A stretch of DNA of 11,552 bases from Tepidimonas sp. (GTDB lineage: Bacteria > Pseudomonadota > Gammaproteobacteria > Burkholderiales > Burkholderiaceae_C), in assembly GCA_025054905.1 (NCBI GenBank), contig JANWZF010000158.1, positions 1 to 11,552 on the forward strand. Reading direction: 5' to 3'. A program made the translations under genes and the position numbers. The notes under the pieces were generated by a model, which saw nothing but the letters and a program-made list of their open reading frames with translations, had not been told where the DNA came from and ran no database searches. Positions 1-9,830 of the stretch are shown in pieces (position 1 is the first letter of the stretch; the number at the start of each line of letters is the position of its first letter).

Positions 1-443
1 CCCAGCTCCTGGTGCGTGATCTCACGTCCGCGAAAGCGCAACGTTACCTTGCACTTGTCGCCGTCTTCCAGAAAGCGGCGGATGTTGCGCAGCTTGACCT
101 GATAGTCGCCCTCGTCGGTGGCCGGGCGGAATTTGACTTCCTTGACTTCGATGACCTTTTGCTTGGCCTTGGCTTCGGCTGCCTTTTTCTGCTCGGCGTA
201 CTTGAACTTGCCGTAGTCGATCAGCCGGCACACGGGCGGATTGGCCATCGGGGCGATCTCGACGAGGTCGACGTCGAGTTCGCCGGCCATGCGCAGGGCC
301 TCCTGCAGCGGCACCACACCGATCTGCTGACCGTCGGGGCCGGTCAGGCGCACTTCGGGCGCGGTGATTTCGCGATTGAGCCGGTGCTGCCGCTCTTCGC
401 GCTGGCGGCGGTCACGGAAGTTGCTGGGACGCGGGGTAGCGAT
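1..443 (-). CDS. infC: Translation initiation factor IF-3, N-terminal 147 codons (cut by left window edge)
   Basis: IF-3 binds the 30S subunit, keeps it apart from 50S and proofreads initiator tRNA and start-codon choice. The visible part covers the N-terminal domain (residues about 20-85, including HRLNREI, LVEIAP and IDYGKFKYA), the lysine-rich linker (about 85-97) and the first half of the C-terminal domain (EVKFRP, LRNIRRFLEDGDK, VTLRFRGRE). The family is usually near 180 residues, so roughly 30 are missing. The start is ATC at 443-441. An in-frame TGA, which is the thrS stop at 461-459, lies five codons upstream, and no ATG, GTG or TTG lies between it and the conserved N-terminus. An AAAGGA Shine-Dalgarno sits 8 nt before the ATC. 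AUU or AUC starts are known for infC in other bacteria, where IF-3 represses its own non-AUG start; the same control here is inferred. It is probably co-transcribed with thrS. Confidence 0.96.
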   Translation of the reverse strand, partial: MATPRPSNFRDRRQREERQHRLNREITAPEVRLTGPDGQQIGVVPLQEALRMAGELDVDLVEIAPMANPPVCRLIDYGKFKYAEQKKAAEAKAKQKVIEVKEVKFRPATDEGDYQVKLRNIRRFLEDGDKCKVTLRFRGREITHQEL

Positions 444-451
444 GGTGGGAT

Positions 452-457
452 TCCTTT
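452..457 (-). promoter_or_regulatory. infC ribosome binding site next to the thrS stop codon
   Basis: AAAGGA follows the thrS TGA (461-459) after one base and lies 8 nt before the ATC start at 443. A good Shine-Dalgarno at correct spacing is the main reason for accepting ATC. Its closeness to the thrS stop suggests translational coupling (inference). Confidence 0.75.
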
Positions 458-458
458 G

Positions 459-2390
<1,932 letters not shown>

Positions 2391-2470
2391 GGTGATCGAC
2401 AACAAGACACAGAGGGGGTTGGTTGGGCTGGTCCGCCTGCGCGGGACGCAATGTCCACGTCGACGGCGCT

Positions 2471-2487
2471 TCAGGACTCTCAGGACT
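2471..2487. repeat. Short tandem repeat in the thrS leader
   Basis: TCAGGACT occurs twice with a 9-base period (2471-2478 and 2480-2487). It falls in the predicted untranslated leader of thrS. Two near-identical AGTCCTGA copies in an RNA leader could be a protein-binding element or chance; nothing in the sequence decides this. Confidence 0.5.
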
Positions 2488-2510
2488 ACAACCCTGCGCG
2501 CGCTGACACC

Positions 2511-2538
2511 ATAGCATTGACAAATGCTGGCGTGTCAA
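2511..2538 (-). promoter_or_regulatory. Probable sigma-70 promoter of thrS-infC
   Basis: On the minus strand a perfect TTGACA (2538-2533) is followed after 16 nt by TGCTAT (2516-2511), a moderate -10 match. Overlapping it, TGCTATGGT reads as an extended -10. Transcription would start near 2504, leaving a leader of about 115 nt before the thrS ATG. The -35 box is strong; the -10 choice is uncertain. Confidence 0.5.
2513..2538. repeat. Overlapping palindromes in the thrS / rutE-like divergent region
   Basis: Two inverted repeats overlap here: AGCATT-GACA-AATGCT (2513-2528) and TTGACA-N10-TGTCAA (2517-2538). The right arm of the second is the thrS -35 box read on the other strand, and its left arm would be a -35 box for rightward transcription. 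No good -10 box follows on the plus strand. This could be an operator shared by both genes, or simply two back-to-back promoter elements. Confidence 0.45.
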
Positions 2539-2628
2539 ACCATTGGATTTTCGCACAGATCACCTTTTCTGCCACAGACAGCAGGCTACCATTGCGGCCA
2601 CTGCCACTTTCTGTAACAACTTTGGGCC

Positions 2629-3207
2629 ATGAACCTGAGCACCGAGCAACTGTTCGACCATGCCCGCACGTACCATGCCTGGCAAGACCGTCCGGTCGAC
2701 GACAGCCTGCTGCGCCGTCTGTATGACCTGATGAAGTGGGGGCCGACTTCCGCCAACTGCAGCCCAACGCGCATCATTTTCGTGACCTCACCGCAGGCCA
2801 AGGCGCAGCTTCTGCCCTGTCTGGCCGAAGGCAACCGCGCCCAGACCGCCGCCGCGCCGGTGACGGCCATCCTCGGCATGGACATGGCGTTTTACGAGCA
2901 GCTGCCGCGGCTGTTTCCGCACAACCCCGAGGCGCGCAGCTGGTTTGCCGGCCATGCGGAGTTGATCGCCACCACCGCTCTGCGCAACGCCAGCCTGCAA
3001 GGGGGCTATTTCATCCTGGCGGCACGCGCCCTGGGGCTGGACTGCGGGCCGATGAGCGGTTTCGACGCCGCGGCGGTGGATGCGGCCTTCTGGGCCGGCA
3101 CGACGGTGCGCACCAACTTTTTGTGCAACCTCGGCTACGGCGATCCGGCCGGCTTGTACCCGCGCGGACCACGCCTGAGTTTTGAGGAAGCCTGCCGCAT
3201 CGTCTGA
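2629..3207 (+). CDS. rutE: RutE-like NAD(P)H-dependent reductase (malonic semialdehyde reductase / nitroreductase family)
   Basis: 192-residue flavin-dependent nitroreductase-fold protein. It closely follows E. coli RutE (196 residues), which reduces malonic semialdehyde to 3-hydroxypropionate at the end of the Rut uracil-degradation route. Shared stretches recalled from that family are LMKWGPTSANCSPTRI (34-49), FYEQLPRLFPH (88-98), ALGLDCGPMSGFD (134-146), NLGYGD (167-172) and PRLSFEEAC (181-189). The start is ATG 2629; it has no clear Shine-Dalgarno but aligns with the family N-terminus. No other rut gene is nearby, so its substrate here may be another semialdehyde, quinone or nitro compound. 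It stands alone, divergent from thrS and convergent with aceA. The family is secure; the exact substrate and the gene symbol are less so. Confidence 0.9.
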   Translation: MNLSTEQLFDHARTYHAWQDRPVDDSLLRRLYDLMKWGPTSANCSPTRIIFVTSPQAKAQLLPCLAEGNRAQTAAAPVTAILGMDMAFYEQLPRLFPHNPEARSWFAGHAELIATTALRNASLQGGYFILAARALGLDCGPMSGFDAAAVDAAFWAGTTVRTNFLCNLGYGDPAGLYPRGPRLSFEEACRIV

Positions 3208-3233
3208 AACGGGCGCCTGTCCCCGAAACGCAA

Positions 3234-3267
3234 CGGCCCGCGCCAACCAGCCAGGCTGCGCGGGCCG
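3234..3267. terminator. GC-rich hairpin between convergent rutE-like gene and aceA
   Basis: CGGCCCGCGC (3234-3243) pairs perfectly with GCGCGGGCCG (3258-3267) around a 14-nt loop. It lies 27 bp past the rutE-like stop and about 64 bp past the aceA stop. Read on the minus strand it is followed by TTGCGTTTCG, a weak T-rich tail; on the plus strand there is no T run. It is best read as a terminator for aceA that may also slow the opposite transcript. Confidence 0.55.
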
Positions 3268-3330
3268 CTTGGGCCAACGGTGCGCGGGCAGCCCGCGGCG
3301 CGCATCACGCCGGGGCCGCCACCCCACGCA

Positions 3331-4650
3331 TCAATGGAACTGGGCCTCTTCGGTCGAGCCGGCCAGGGCCTTGACGCTGGACGACCCTCCCTGGATCACG
3401 GTGGTGACGTCGTCGAAGTAGCCCGCACCGACTTCCTGCTGGTGCGACACGAACGTGTAGCCCAGCTCGCGCGCCTTGAACTCGGGCTCCTGCACCATCT
3501 CCACATAGTGCTTCATGCCCTGACCGCGCGCGTAGTGGTAGGCAAACATGAACGTGTTGTACCAGTTGATGTGGATGCCGGCCAGCGTGATGAACTGGTA
3601 CTTGTAGCCCAGTTCGGAGAGCTTGTCCTGGAACTCGGCGATCGTCTTGTCGTCCAGGTTCTTCTTCCAGTTGAACGACGGCGAGCAGTTGTAGGCCAGC
3701 AGCTTGCCGGGGTACTTTTCATGGATCGCCTGGGCAAACTCACGCGCAAAGCCCAGGTCCGGCGTGCCGGTTTCGCACCACACCAGGTCGGCGTATGGGG
3801 CGTAGGCCACGCCGCGGCTGATGGCCTGCTCCAGGCCGTTCTTGACGCGGAAGAACCCCTCCTGCGTGCGCTCGCCGGTCAGGAACGGGCGATCGTTGGC
3901 ATCGTGATCGCTGGTCAGCAGGTTGGCCGCCTCGGCGTCGGTGCGCGCCAGCACGATCGTCGGCACGCCCATCACGTCGGCCGCAAAGCGCGCGGCGATC
4001 AGCTTTTCGATCGCCTCCTGCGTCGGCACCAGCACCTTGCCGCCCATGTGGCCACACTTCTTCACCGCGGCCAGCTGGTCCTCAAAGTGCACGCCCGCAG
4101 CGCCTGCGGCAATCATGTTCTTCATCAGCTCAAACGCGTTGAGCACGCCGCCAAAGCCCGCCTCGGCGTCGGCCACGATCGGCAGGAAGTAGTCGATGTA
4201 GCCCGCATCGCCGGGGCCGATGCCGCGCGACCACTGGATCTCGTCGGCGCGCTTGAACGTGTTGTTGATGCGGCGCACCATCGTCGGCACCGAGTCGTAG
4301 GCGTAGAGCGACTGGTCCGGGTACATCGTCTCGCTGGTGTTGGCATCGGCCGCCACCTGCCAGCCCGACAGGTACACCGCCTCCAGCCCGGCCTTGGCCT
4401 GCTGCATGGCCTGCCCCGCGGTCACCGCGCCAAAGGCGTTGACGTAGCCCTTTTTGGCCTCGCCGTTGATCAGGCGCCAGAGCTTTTCGGCGCCGCGCTT
4501 GGCCAGCGTGTACTCGATCTGCACCGAGCCGCGCAGGCGCACCACGTCGGCGGCGCTGTAGCCGCGCTTGATGCCCTTCCAGCGCGGGTTTTCGGCCCAG
4601 TCTTTTTCCAGCGCGGCAATTTGCTGCTCGCGGGTGAGGTGTTGCGTCAT
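3331..4650 (-). CDS. aceA: Isocitrate lyase
   Basis: Cleaves isocitrate to glyoxylate and succinate, the first step of the glyoxylate shunt, needed for growth on acetate, fatty acids and other C2-yielding substrates. The 439 residues fit the short proteobacterial form (E. coli has 434). The active-site signature KKCGHMGGK (residues 197-205) carries the catalytic Cys199. Also seen are SGWQVAADAN (95-104), the VHFEDQ metal/substrate region (187-192), WCETGTPD and NCSPSFNWKK. Start: the frame stays open upstream to 4788, but ATG 4650 is preceded by AAGGAG at 7 nt, and MTQHLTREQQIAALEKDW begins the recognisable protein. Malate synthase (aceB/glcB) is not adjacent, as is common in Burkholderiales. 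Control is probably at the palindrome cluster at 4763-4812. It is transcribed alone. Confidence 0.98.
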   Translation of the reverse strand: MTQHLTREQQIAALEKDWAENPRWKGIKRGYSAADVVRLRGSVQIEYTLAKRGAEKLWRLINGEAKKGYVNAFGAVTAGQAMQQAKAGLEAVYLSGWQVAADANTSETMYPDQSLYAYDSVPTMVRRINNTFKRADEIQWSRGIGPGDAGYIDYFLPIVADAEAGFGGVLNAFELMKNMIAAGAAGVHFEDQLAAVKKCGHMGGKVLVPTQEAIEKLIAARFAADVMGVPTIVLARTDAEAANLLTSDHDANDRPFLTGERTQEGFFRVKNGLEQAISRGVAYAPYADLVWCETGTPDLGFAREFAQAIHEKYPGKLLAYNCSPSFNWKKNLDDKTIAEFQDKLSELGYKYQFITLAGIHINWYNTFMFAYHYARGQGMKHYVEMVQEPEFKARELGYTFVSHQQEVGAGYFDDVTTVIQGGSSSVKALAGSTEEAQFH

Positions 4651-4657
4651 GGTCAGA

Positions 4658-4663
4658 CTCCTT
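4658..4663 (-). promoter_or_regulatory. Strong aceA ribosome binding site
   Basis: AAGGAG on the minus strand lies 7 nt before ATG 4650. It decides the start against the upstream in-frame extension to 4788, which would otherwise add 46 residues of uncharacteristic sequence. Confidence 0.85.
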
Positions 4664-4760
4664 CCGTCGTCGTTGCAAGCGAGAAAACACTCGGCCGGGG
4701 CGATGCCATCGGCGTCCTGCGGGCGCCAGCGGCACGTCAACGGCCACGCCCTTGGAGCAC

Positions 4761-4766
4761 AGTATA
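4761..4766 (-). promoter_or_regulatory. Probable aceA -10 box
   Basis: TATACT on the minus strand matches the sigma-70 -10 consensus at five of six positions. The -35 position (about 4784-4789, GGTGTT) is poor, which suits a promoter that depends on an activator. Transcription would start near 4754, giving a leader of about 105 nt. The GTCTT/AAGAC palindromes lie directly upstream and across the spacer. Confidence 0.5.
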
Positions 4767-4812
4767 AGTCTTCTATAAGACATAACACCAGTCTTGTGTC
4801 TTATACAAGACT
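4763..4812. promoter_or_regulatory. Cluster of GTCTT/AAGAC palindromes, candidate aceA operator
   Basis: Two copies of GTCTT-N4-AAGAC stand at 4768-4781 (spacer CTAT) and 4798-4811 (spacer ATAC). They start exactly 30 bp apart, about three helical turns. A third forward half-site at 4791 makes AGTCTTG-N9-CAAGACT (4790-4812). The inner arms also form a perfect 9-bp inverted repeat, TATAAGACA (4774-4782) with TGTCTTATA (4797-4805). The first copy overlaps the aceA spacer between -35 and -10, and the second lies upstream of -35. This arrangement is typical of a dimeric regulator. Known controllers of aceA include IclR and the acyl-CoA-sensing RamB/ScfR-type proteins; which one acts here cannot be read from the sequence. 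Confidence 0.65.
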
Positions 4813-4819
4813 ATTTTTT
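4790..4819 (+). terminator. Hairpin plus T-run (rightward terminator-like)
   Basis: AGTCTTG (4790-4796) pairs with CAAGACT (4806-4812) around a 9-nt loop and is followed, after one A, by six T (4814-4819). Rightward it has the shape of an intrinsic terminator, though the stem is weak and AT-rich. No plus-strand gene ends before it, so it may only be a by-product of the operator palindromes. It could also stop antisense transcripts from aceA before they reach thiC. Confidence 0.3.
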
Positions 4820-4983
4820 GTGCTCATCCATCAAGGACTTGGCGCATCTTTTCATATTGCGACAATCATCAGTCCATCCTGAAAAACCATCCACGACCGT
4901 CGGCTGGCAGGATTTCAACATGATGGGCGTTCTTTTCGAATGATGAAATCGCGCTGGACCTCCCCGCGTCAACGCCGCCGCTT
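4820..4983. other. Non-coding spacer between aceA control region and thiC promoter
   Basis: No credible gene, RNA or repeat is seen here. The stretch is more AT-rich than the flanking genes. It probably holds upstream promoter sequence for thiC, but no good -35 box was found. Confidence 0.5.
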
Positions 4984-4989
4984 TACAAT
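4984..4989 (+). promoter_or_regulatory. Probable thiC -10 box
   Basis: TACAAT matches the -10 consensus at five of six positions. A start about 7 nt downstream falls near 4996, right at the first base of the TPP aptamer P1 stem (4997), which supports the assignment. The -35 position is poor (about TCCCCG). Confidence 0.5.
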
Positions 4990-4994
4990 CCGTC

Positions 4995-5094
4995 TTGCTC
5001 CGGGGTGTCCACGCAGGGTGGGCTGAGACGGCGCGGGAACACGCGCGCCGAACCCGTCGAACTTGATCCGGTTCACACCGGCGAAAGGACGAGC
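4995..5094 (+). ncRNA. TPP (THI element) riboswitch aptamer
   Basis: Thiamine-pyrophosphate-sensing leader of thiC. The conserved blocks are in order: CGGGGTG (5001-5007), CTGAGA (5023-5028), AACCC (5051-5055), GAACTTGAT (5059-5067) and GCGAAAGGA (5081-5089). Stems: P1 GCTC (4997-5000) with GAGC (5091-5094); P2 GGGT (5003-5006) with ACCC (5052-5055); P3 CCAC (5009-5012) with GTGG (5018-5021); an optional P3a hairpin CGGCGCG (5029-5035) with CGCGCCG (5044-5050); and P5 CCGG (5068-5071) with CCGG (5078-5081). TPP binds between the CTGAGA arm and the GCGAAAGGA arm and stabilises P1. It lies 80 bp upstream of thiC on the same strand. Confidence 0.96.
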
Positions 5095-5170
5095 TGGGCC
5101 CGCCTGGCGGGCTGGGTCAGGCCCGCGGGCCGTGGCTCCCGGAGTCCCCACCCACGACTCCGAGGAGCCA
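5091..5170 (+). promoter_or_regulatory. thiC riboswitch expression platform with ribosome-site sequestering hairpin
   Basis: TGGCTCC (5133-5139) pairs with GGAGCCA (5164-5170), which contains part of the thiC Shine-Dalgarno. Inside it GGAGTC (5141-5146) pairs with GACTCC (5156-5161), so the two make one long hairpin with a small internal loop. The competing fold pairs GAGC (5091-5094, the 3' strand of P1) plus GGCCCG (5097-5102) with CGGGCC (5126-5131) plus GCTC (5135-5138), which frees the ribosome site. Predicted logic: TPP locks P1, GGCTCC is released, and thiC translation is shut off. No terminator with a T run is present, so control is probably translational. The folds are inferred by eye, not computed. 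Confidence 0.7.
5162..5167 (+). promoter_or_regulatory. thiC ribosome binding site
   Basis: GAGGAG lies 7 nt before ATG 5175 and fixes the thiC start. Its last four bases sit in the 3' arm of the sequestering hairpin. Confidence 0.85.
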
Positions 5171-5174
5171 TCCG

Positions 5175-7003
<1,829 letters not shown>

Positions 7004-7007
<4 letters not shown>

Positions 7008-7657
7008 CGCGGCGGTGCCGGACGCTGCAGCTCCCAGGTGGCGGTCAGACGGCCGGCAAAGGTCACGTGCAGCGTGGCCCCGTCGGCCTCGGTGGCCAGC
7101 GTCACGCCGGGCTGCGGCGCCGGGTCGGTGGCGGCCACCTGCAGCAGCCCGGGCGGCCACACCACACGCAGCCGCGCTTCCATCGGCAGGTAGCCGTCCA
7201 GGTAGCGGCGCATCAGCGGCCCGGCGTGCAGCCGCCAACGCCCTTCACCGGCCGGCTCCAGCGCGCGCGTGCGCAAGTCGATGCAGACGCTGCCACCGCG
7301 CTGCACATCGGCCAGCTCGACCCGGCGCCCCTCGACCCAGGCGCGTCCAACTCCTTCGGTGCTGACGATGTCGATCGACTGCACGCGCTCGCGGTTGAAC
7401 GCCACGACGATGCGGGCGTTGGGGTCGAGCTGCCGGTGACAGGTGCGCATCGTCACGATGCCCTGCTGCAGGCTGTCGGCATCGATGCGCGCCTCGGCGT
7501 CGTAGCGGTAGGCCCCCGGATCGGGCCGCACCGGCAGAAAGCGCAGTTCCCCTTCGCGCGCGATGTCGTCAAAGGTCAGCGCTGCGGCGGCGGCCAGAGG
7601 AAGCAAGGCCCCCGCCACGACCCCTGCCTTGCGTCCGATCGAACCGATTCCTGTCAT
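7004..7657 (-). CDS. Exported protein of unknown function
   Basis: 217 residues; the function is not recognised. An N-terminal signal peptide is likely: a short basic stretch (RK, 9-10), a hydrophobic core (about 12-26) and an AAAAA-L junction for cleavage near residue 26. No lipobox is present. The mature part has only two cysteines (73 and 125), which could form a periplasmic disulfide. It alternates charged and hydrophobic residues suggestive of beta-rich structure, with a distinctive LHAGPLMRRYLDGYLPMEARL block (143-163, read in two parts). From memory, similar short proteins occur in Comamonadaceae. The ATG at 7657 has GAAGGGG at 7 nt. It follows nadA on the same strand after 112 bp and may share its transcript. 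The TAG (7006-7004) overlaps the thiC stop. The start site, signal peptide and Shine-Dalgarno argue that it is real. Confidence 0.75.
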
Positions 7658-7701
7658 GGCGCCACCCCTTCGAGCCGAATCACCATCCCGCCCATGCTAG
7701 G

Positions 7702-7718
7702 GTCGCCCCACTGGCGAC
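7702..7718. repeat. Small hairpin in the nadA to exported-protein gap
   Basis: GTCGCC (7702-7707) pairs with GGCGAC (7713-7718) around a 5-nt loop. No T run follows on either strand, so it is not a convincing terminator. It may be a processing or attenuating stem in a nadA read-through transcript. Confidence 0.3.
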
Positions 7719-7769
7719 GGCCGCAGCCGCGCACGACGTCCCCGCTGGCAGCAGGGTTTTGCCGCGGCG

Positions 7770-8867
7770 CTACACCGCACCGAGACCGGGCACCAGCGCC
7801 CCGACCGGCTCCCCCCGCTTGCGCGCGGCCGTGAAAGCCAGCATGCGCTCGATCGGCTGACGCGCGCGCGGGATCAGCGCCGGATCCACATGCACCTCGT
7901 TGAGGCCGGTCTCCAGCACTTCCAGCACGCCGCGCAGGCCGTTCATGGCCATCCACGGGCAGTGCGCGCAGCTCTTGCAGGTGGCGCTGTTGCCGGCGGT
8001 GGGCGCCTCCAGAAACAGCTTGTCGGGGTGACGCTGGCGCAGCTGGTGCATCAGCCCGTTGTCGGTGGCCACGATGAACACCTGGGCCGGCAGCGTCGCT
8101 GCGGCCTGCAGGATCTGGGACGTGGAGCCGACCACGTCGGCCTGCTCCACCACCGCCGCCGGACTTTCGGGGTGCACCAGCACCTTGGCGTCGGGGTACT
8201 CGCGCCGCAACGCCTGCAGCTCGAACGCCTTGAACTCATCGTGCACGACGCACGAGCCGCGCCACAGCACCATGTCGGCCCCGGTTTCGCGCTCGATGTA
8301 AGCGCCCAGGTGCTTGTCCGGCGCCCACAGGATCTTGTGCCCGGCCTCGCGCAACGCGCGCACGATGTCCAGCGCGCAGCTGGAGGTGACCACCCAGTCG
8401 GCCTGGGCCTTGACCGCCGCGCTGGTGTTGGCATACACCACCACGGTGCGGTCCGGATGCTGGGCGCGAAACGCCGCAAAGTCATCGGGCGGGCAGCCCA
8501 GATCGAGCGAGCAGGTCGCATCCAGATCCGGCATCAGCACGGTCTTGTCCGGCGACAGGATCTTGGCGGTCTCGCCCATGAACCGCACCCCGGCCACCAC
8601 CAGCGTGCGCGCCGGATGGTCGCGCCCAAAGCGCGCCATCTCCAGGCTGTCGCTGACCAACCCGCCGGTGGCCTCGGCCAAATCCTGCAGATCGGGGTGC
8701 ACGTAGTAATGCGCCACCAGCACCGCGTCGCGCGCGCGCAGCAGCTCGGCGATGCGTGCCTTCAGCGCCTGGCGCTCCGCCGGCGAGGGCTCCTGCGGCA
8801 CGCGCGCCCACGCATGGCGCGTGGTGCAGGCCGGCTGCTCAAATTCGACTTCGATCACCTGTTCCAT
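7770..8867 (-). CDS. nadA: Quinolinate synthase A
   Basis: Condenses iminoaspartate with dihydroxyacetone phosphate to quinolinate in de novo NAD synthesis; uses an oxygen-sensitive 4Fe-4S cluster. The 365 residues are close to the E. coli type (347). By alignment with E. coli NadA the three cluster ligands are C119 (ATCSLDLGCP), C206 (GSCVVHDEF) and C303 (last Cys of CKSCAHC). HYYVHPD (53-59), GVRFMGETAKIL, YANTSAAVKA, VVTSSCALD, WAPDKHLG, VHPESP and VGSTSQI are also conserved. Start ATG 8867 has AGGAG at 10 nt. It follows nadC by 28 bp and is almost certainly in the same operon. NadB or another iminoaspartate source must be encoded elsewhere. The N-terminal 25 residues are poorly conserved. 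Confidence 0.98.
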   Translation of the reverse strand: MEQVIEVEFEQPACTTRHAWARVPQEPSPAERQALKARIAELLRARDAVLVAHYYVHPDLQDLAEATGGLVSDSLEMARFGRDHPARTLVVAGVRFMGETAKILSPDKTVLMPDLDATCSLDLGCPPDDFAAFRAQHPDRTVVVYANTSAAVKAQADWVVTSSCALDIVRALREAGHKILWAPDKHLGAYIERETGADMVLWRGSCVVHDEFKAFELQALRREYPDAKVLVHPESPAAVVEQADVVGSTSQILQAAATLPAQVFIVATDNGLMHQLRQRHPDKLFLEAPTAGNSATCKSCAHCPWMAMNGLRGVLEVLETGLNEVHVDPALIPRARQPIERMLAFTAARKRGEPVGALVPGLGAV

Positions 8868-8895
8868 CGCTCTGTGGCTCCTGCAGGCGGCGCCC

Positions 8896-9804
8896 TCACA
8901 GCGGCTGCAGCCGCATCGACAGGTCCACCGCCTCGATGTCCTTGGTCAGCGCCCCCACCGAGATGCGATCGACCCCGGTGGCGGCCAGCGCGCGCACATT
9001 GGCCAGCGTGACGCCGCCAGAAATTTCCAGCACCGCCCTGCCCCCGGGATGGACGCTGTTGCGCCGCACCGCTTCCTGCAGCATCGGCAGTTCCATGTTG
9101 TCCAGCAAAATCAGGCGCGCTCCGGCGTCCAGTGCCTCATCCAGCTGCGCCAGCGTCTCCACCTCGATCTGCACGAACAGCGCCTGCGGCGCCAGGGCCT
9201 GCGCGCGCTGCAGCGCGGCGCGTACCCCACCCGCTGCGGCGATGTGGTTTTCCTTGATCAGGATCGCGTCGTGCAAACCCATGCGGTGGTTGAGCCCGCC
9301 ACCGATGCGCACGGCGTACTTTTGCGCCACGCGCAGCCCCGGCAGGGTCTTGCGCGTGTCGCAAATGCGTGCGCGGGTGCCAGCCACCGCCTCGACATAG
9401 CGGCGCGTCACGGTGGCCACGGCCGACAGGGTTTGCAGAAAATTCAACATCGTGCGCTCGGCGCTGAGCAGCGCGCGGGCCTGCGCCTCGACTTCGAACA
9501 CCACCCCGCCCGGCTCGACACGCGCGCCTTCGTCCACCACCCAGTGCCAGCGGGCCTGCGCATCCAACGCGTGCAGCGCCGCTTCCACCCACGGCCGGCC
9601 ACACACCACGGCCGCCTGGCGCGCCACGACCCGCGCGCGCATCCGCAGCGCCGGGTCGACCAGGGCCGCGGTGAGATCGCCACTGCCCACATCTTCGGCC
9701 AGGGCGCGCGCCACATCGGCCGCGGCCTGCGCCGCCAGGTCCGGCAGCGCAGGCTGCAGGCTGAGCGGATCGGGACGGGAGCCGGCAACGATTGCAGAAT
9801 TCAT
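8896..9804 (-). CDS. nadC: Nicotinate-nucleotide pyrophosphorylase (quinolinate phosphoribosyltransferase)
   Basis: Converts quinolinate and PRPP to nicotinate mononucleotide, pyrophosphate and CO2, directly using the NadA product. The 302 residues fit the family (E. coli has 297). Landmarks: EDVGSGDLTAALV (37-49), ERTMLNFLQ (116-124), CDTRKTLPGLR (148-158), GGGLNHRMGLHDAILIKENH (168-187, with the substrate-binding His/Arg and Lys184), EVE (214-216), LDNM (234-237) and SGGV (262-265). The open frame continues upstream to 10128, but that part overlaps panB antisense and looks random; ATG 9804 gives the expected length. No clear Shine-Dalgarno precedes it, so an alternative start a few codons away is possible. 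It is the first gene of the nadC-nadA unit and divergent from panB. Confidence 0.98.
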   Translation of the reverse strand: MNSAIVAGSRPDPLSLQPALPDLAAQAAADVARALAEDVGSGDLTAALVDPALRMRARVVARQAAVVCGRPWVEAALHALDAQARWHWVVDEGARVEPGGVVFEVEAQARALLSAERTMLNFLQTLSAVATVTRRYVEAVAGTRARICDTRKTLPGLRVAQKYAVRIGGGLNHRMGLHDAILIKENHIAAAGGVRAALQRAQALAPQALFVQIEVETLAQLDEALDAGARLILLDNMELPMLQEAVRRNSVHPGGRAVLEISGGVTLANVRALAATGVDRISVGALTKDIEAVDLSMRLQPL

Positions 9805-9830
9805 GCGCAAAAGCGGTCGCTTGAGGTTGC

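Noticed and set aside
3280..4767. 495-codon open frame antisense to aceA
   Set aside because: Same mirror effect; the product is His/Val/Arg-rich without recognisable motifs, while aceA is certain.
4990..4997. GTCTTG at 4992 as another half-site of the aceA palindrome array
   Set aside because: It is a single isolated half-site with no partner arm, about 180 bp from the cluster, and overlaps the thiC transcription start; chance is enough.
5099..5131. GC-rich palindromes downstream of the aptamer as an intrinsic terminator
   Set aside because: CCCGC/GCGGG and GGCCCGCGGGCC are strong stems, but no T run follows either. They fit better as part of the alternative pairing that frees the ribosome site.
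7654..7956. 100-codon minus-strand frame spanning the nadA 3' end
   Set aside because: It is out of frame with nadA over most of its length, Arg/Gly/Ala-rich, and ends inside the start region of the better-supported exported protein.
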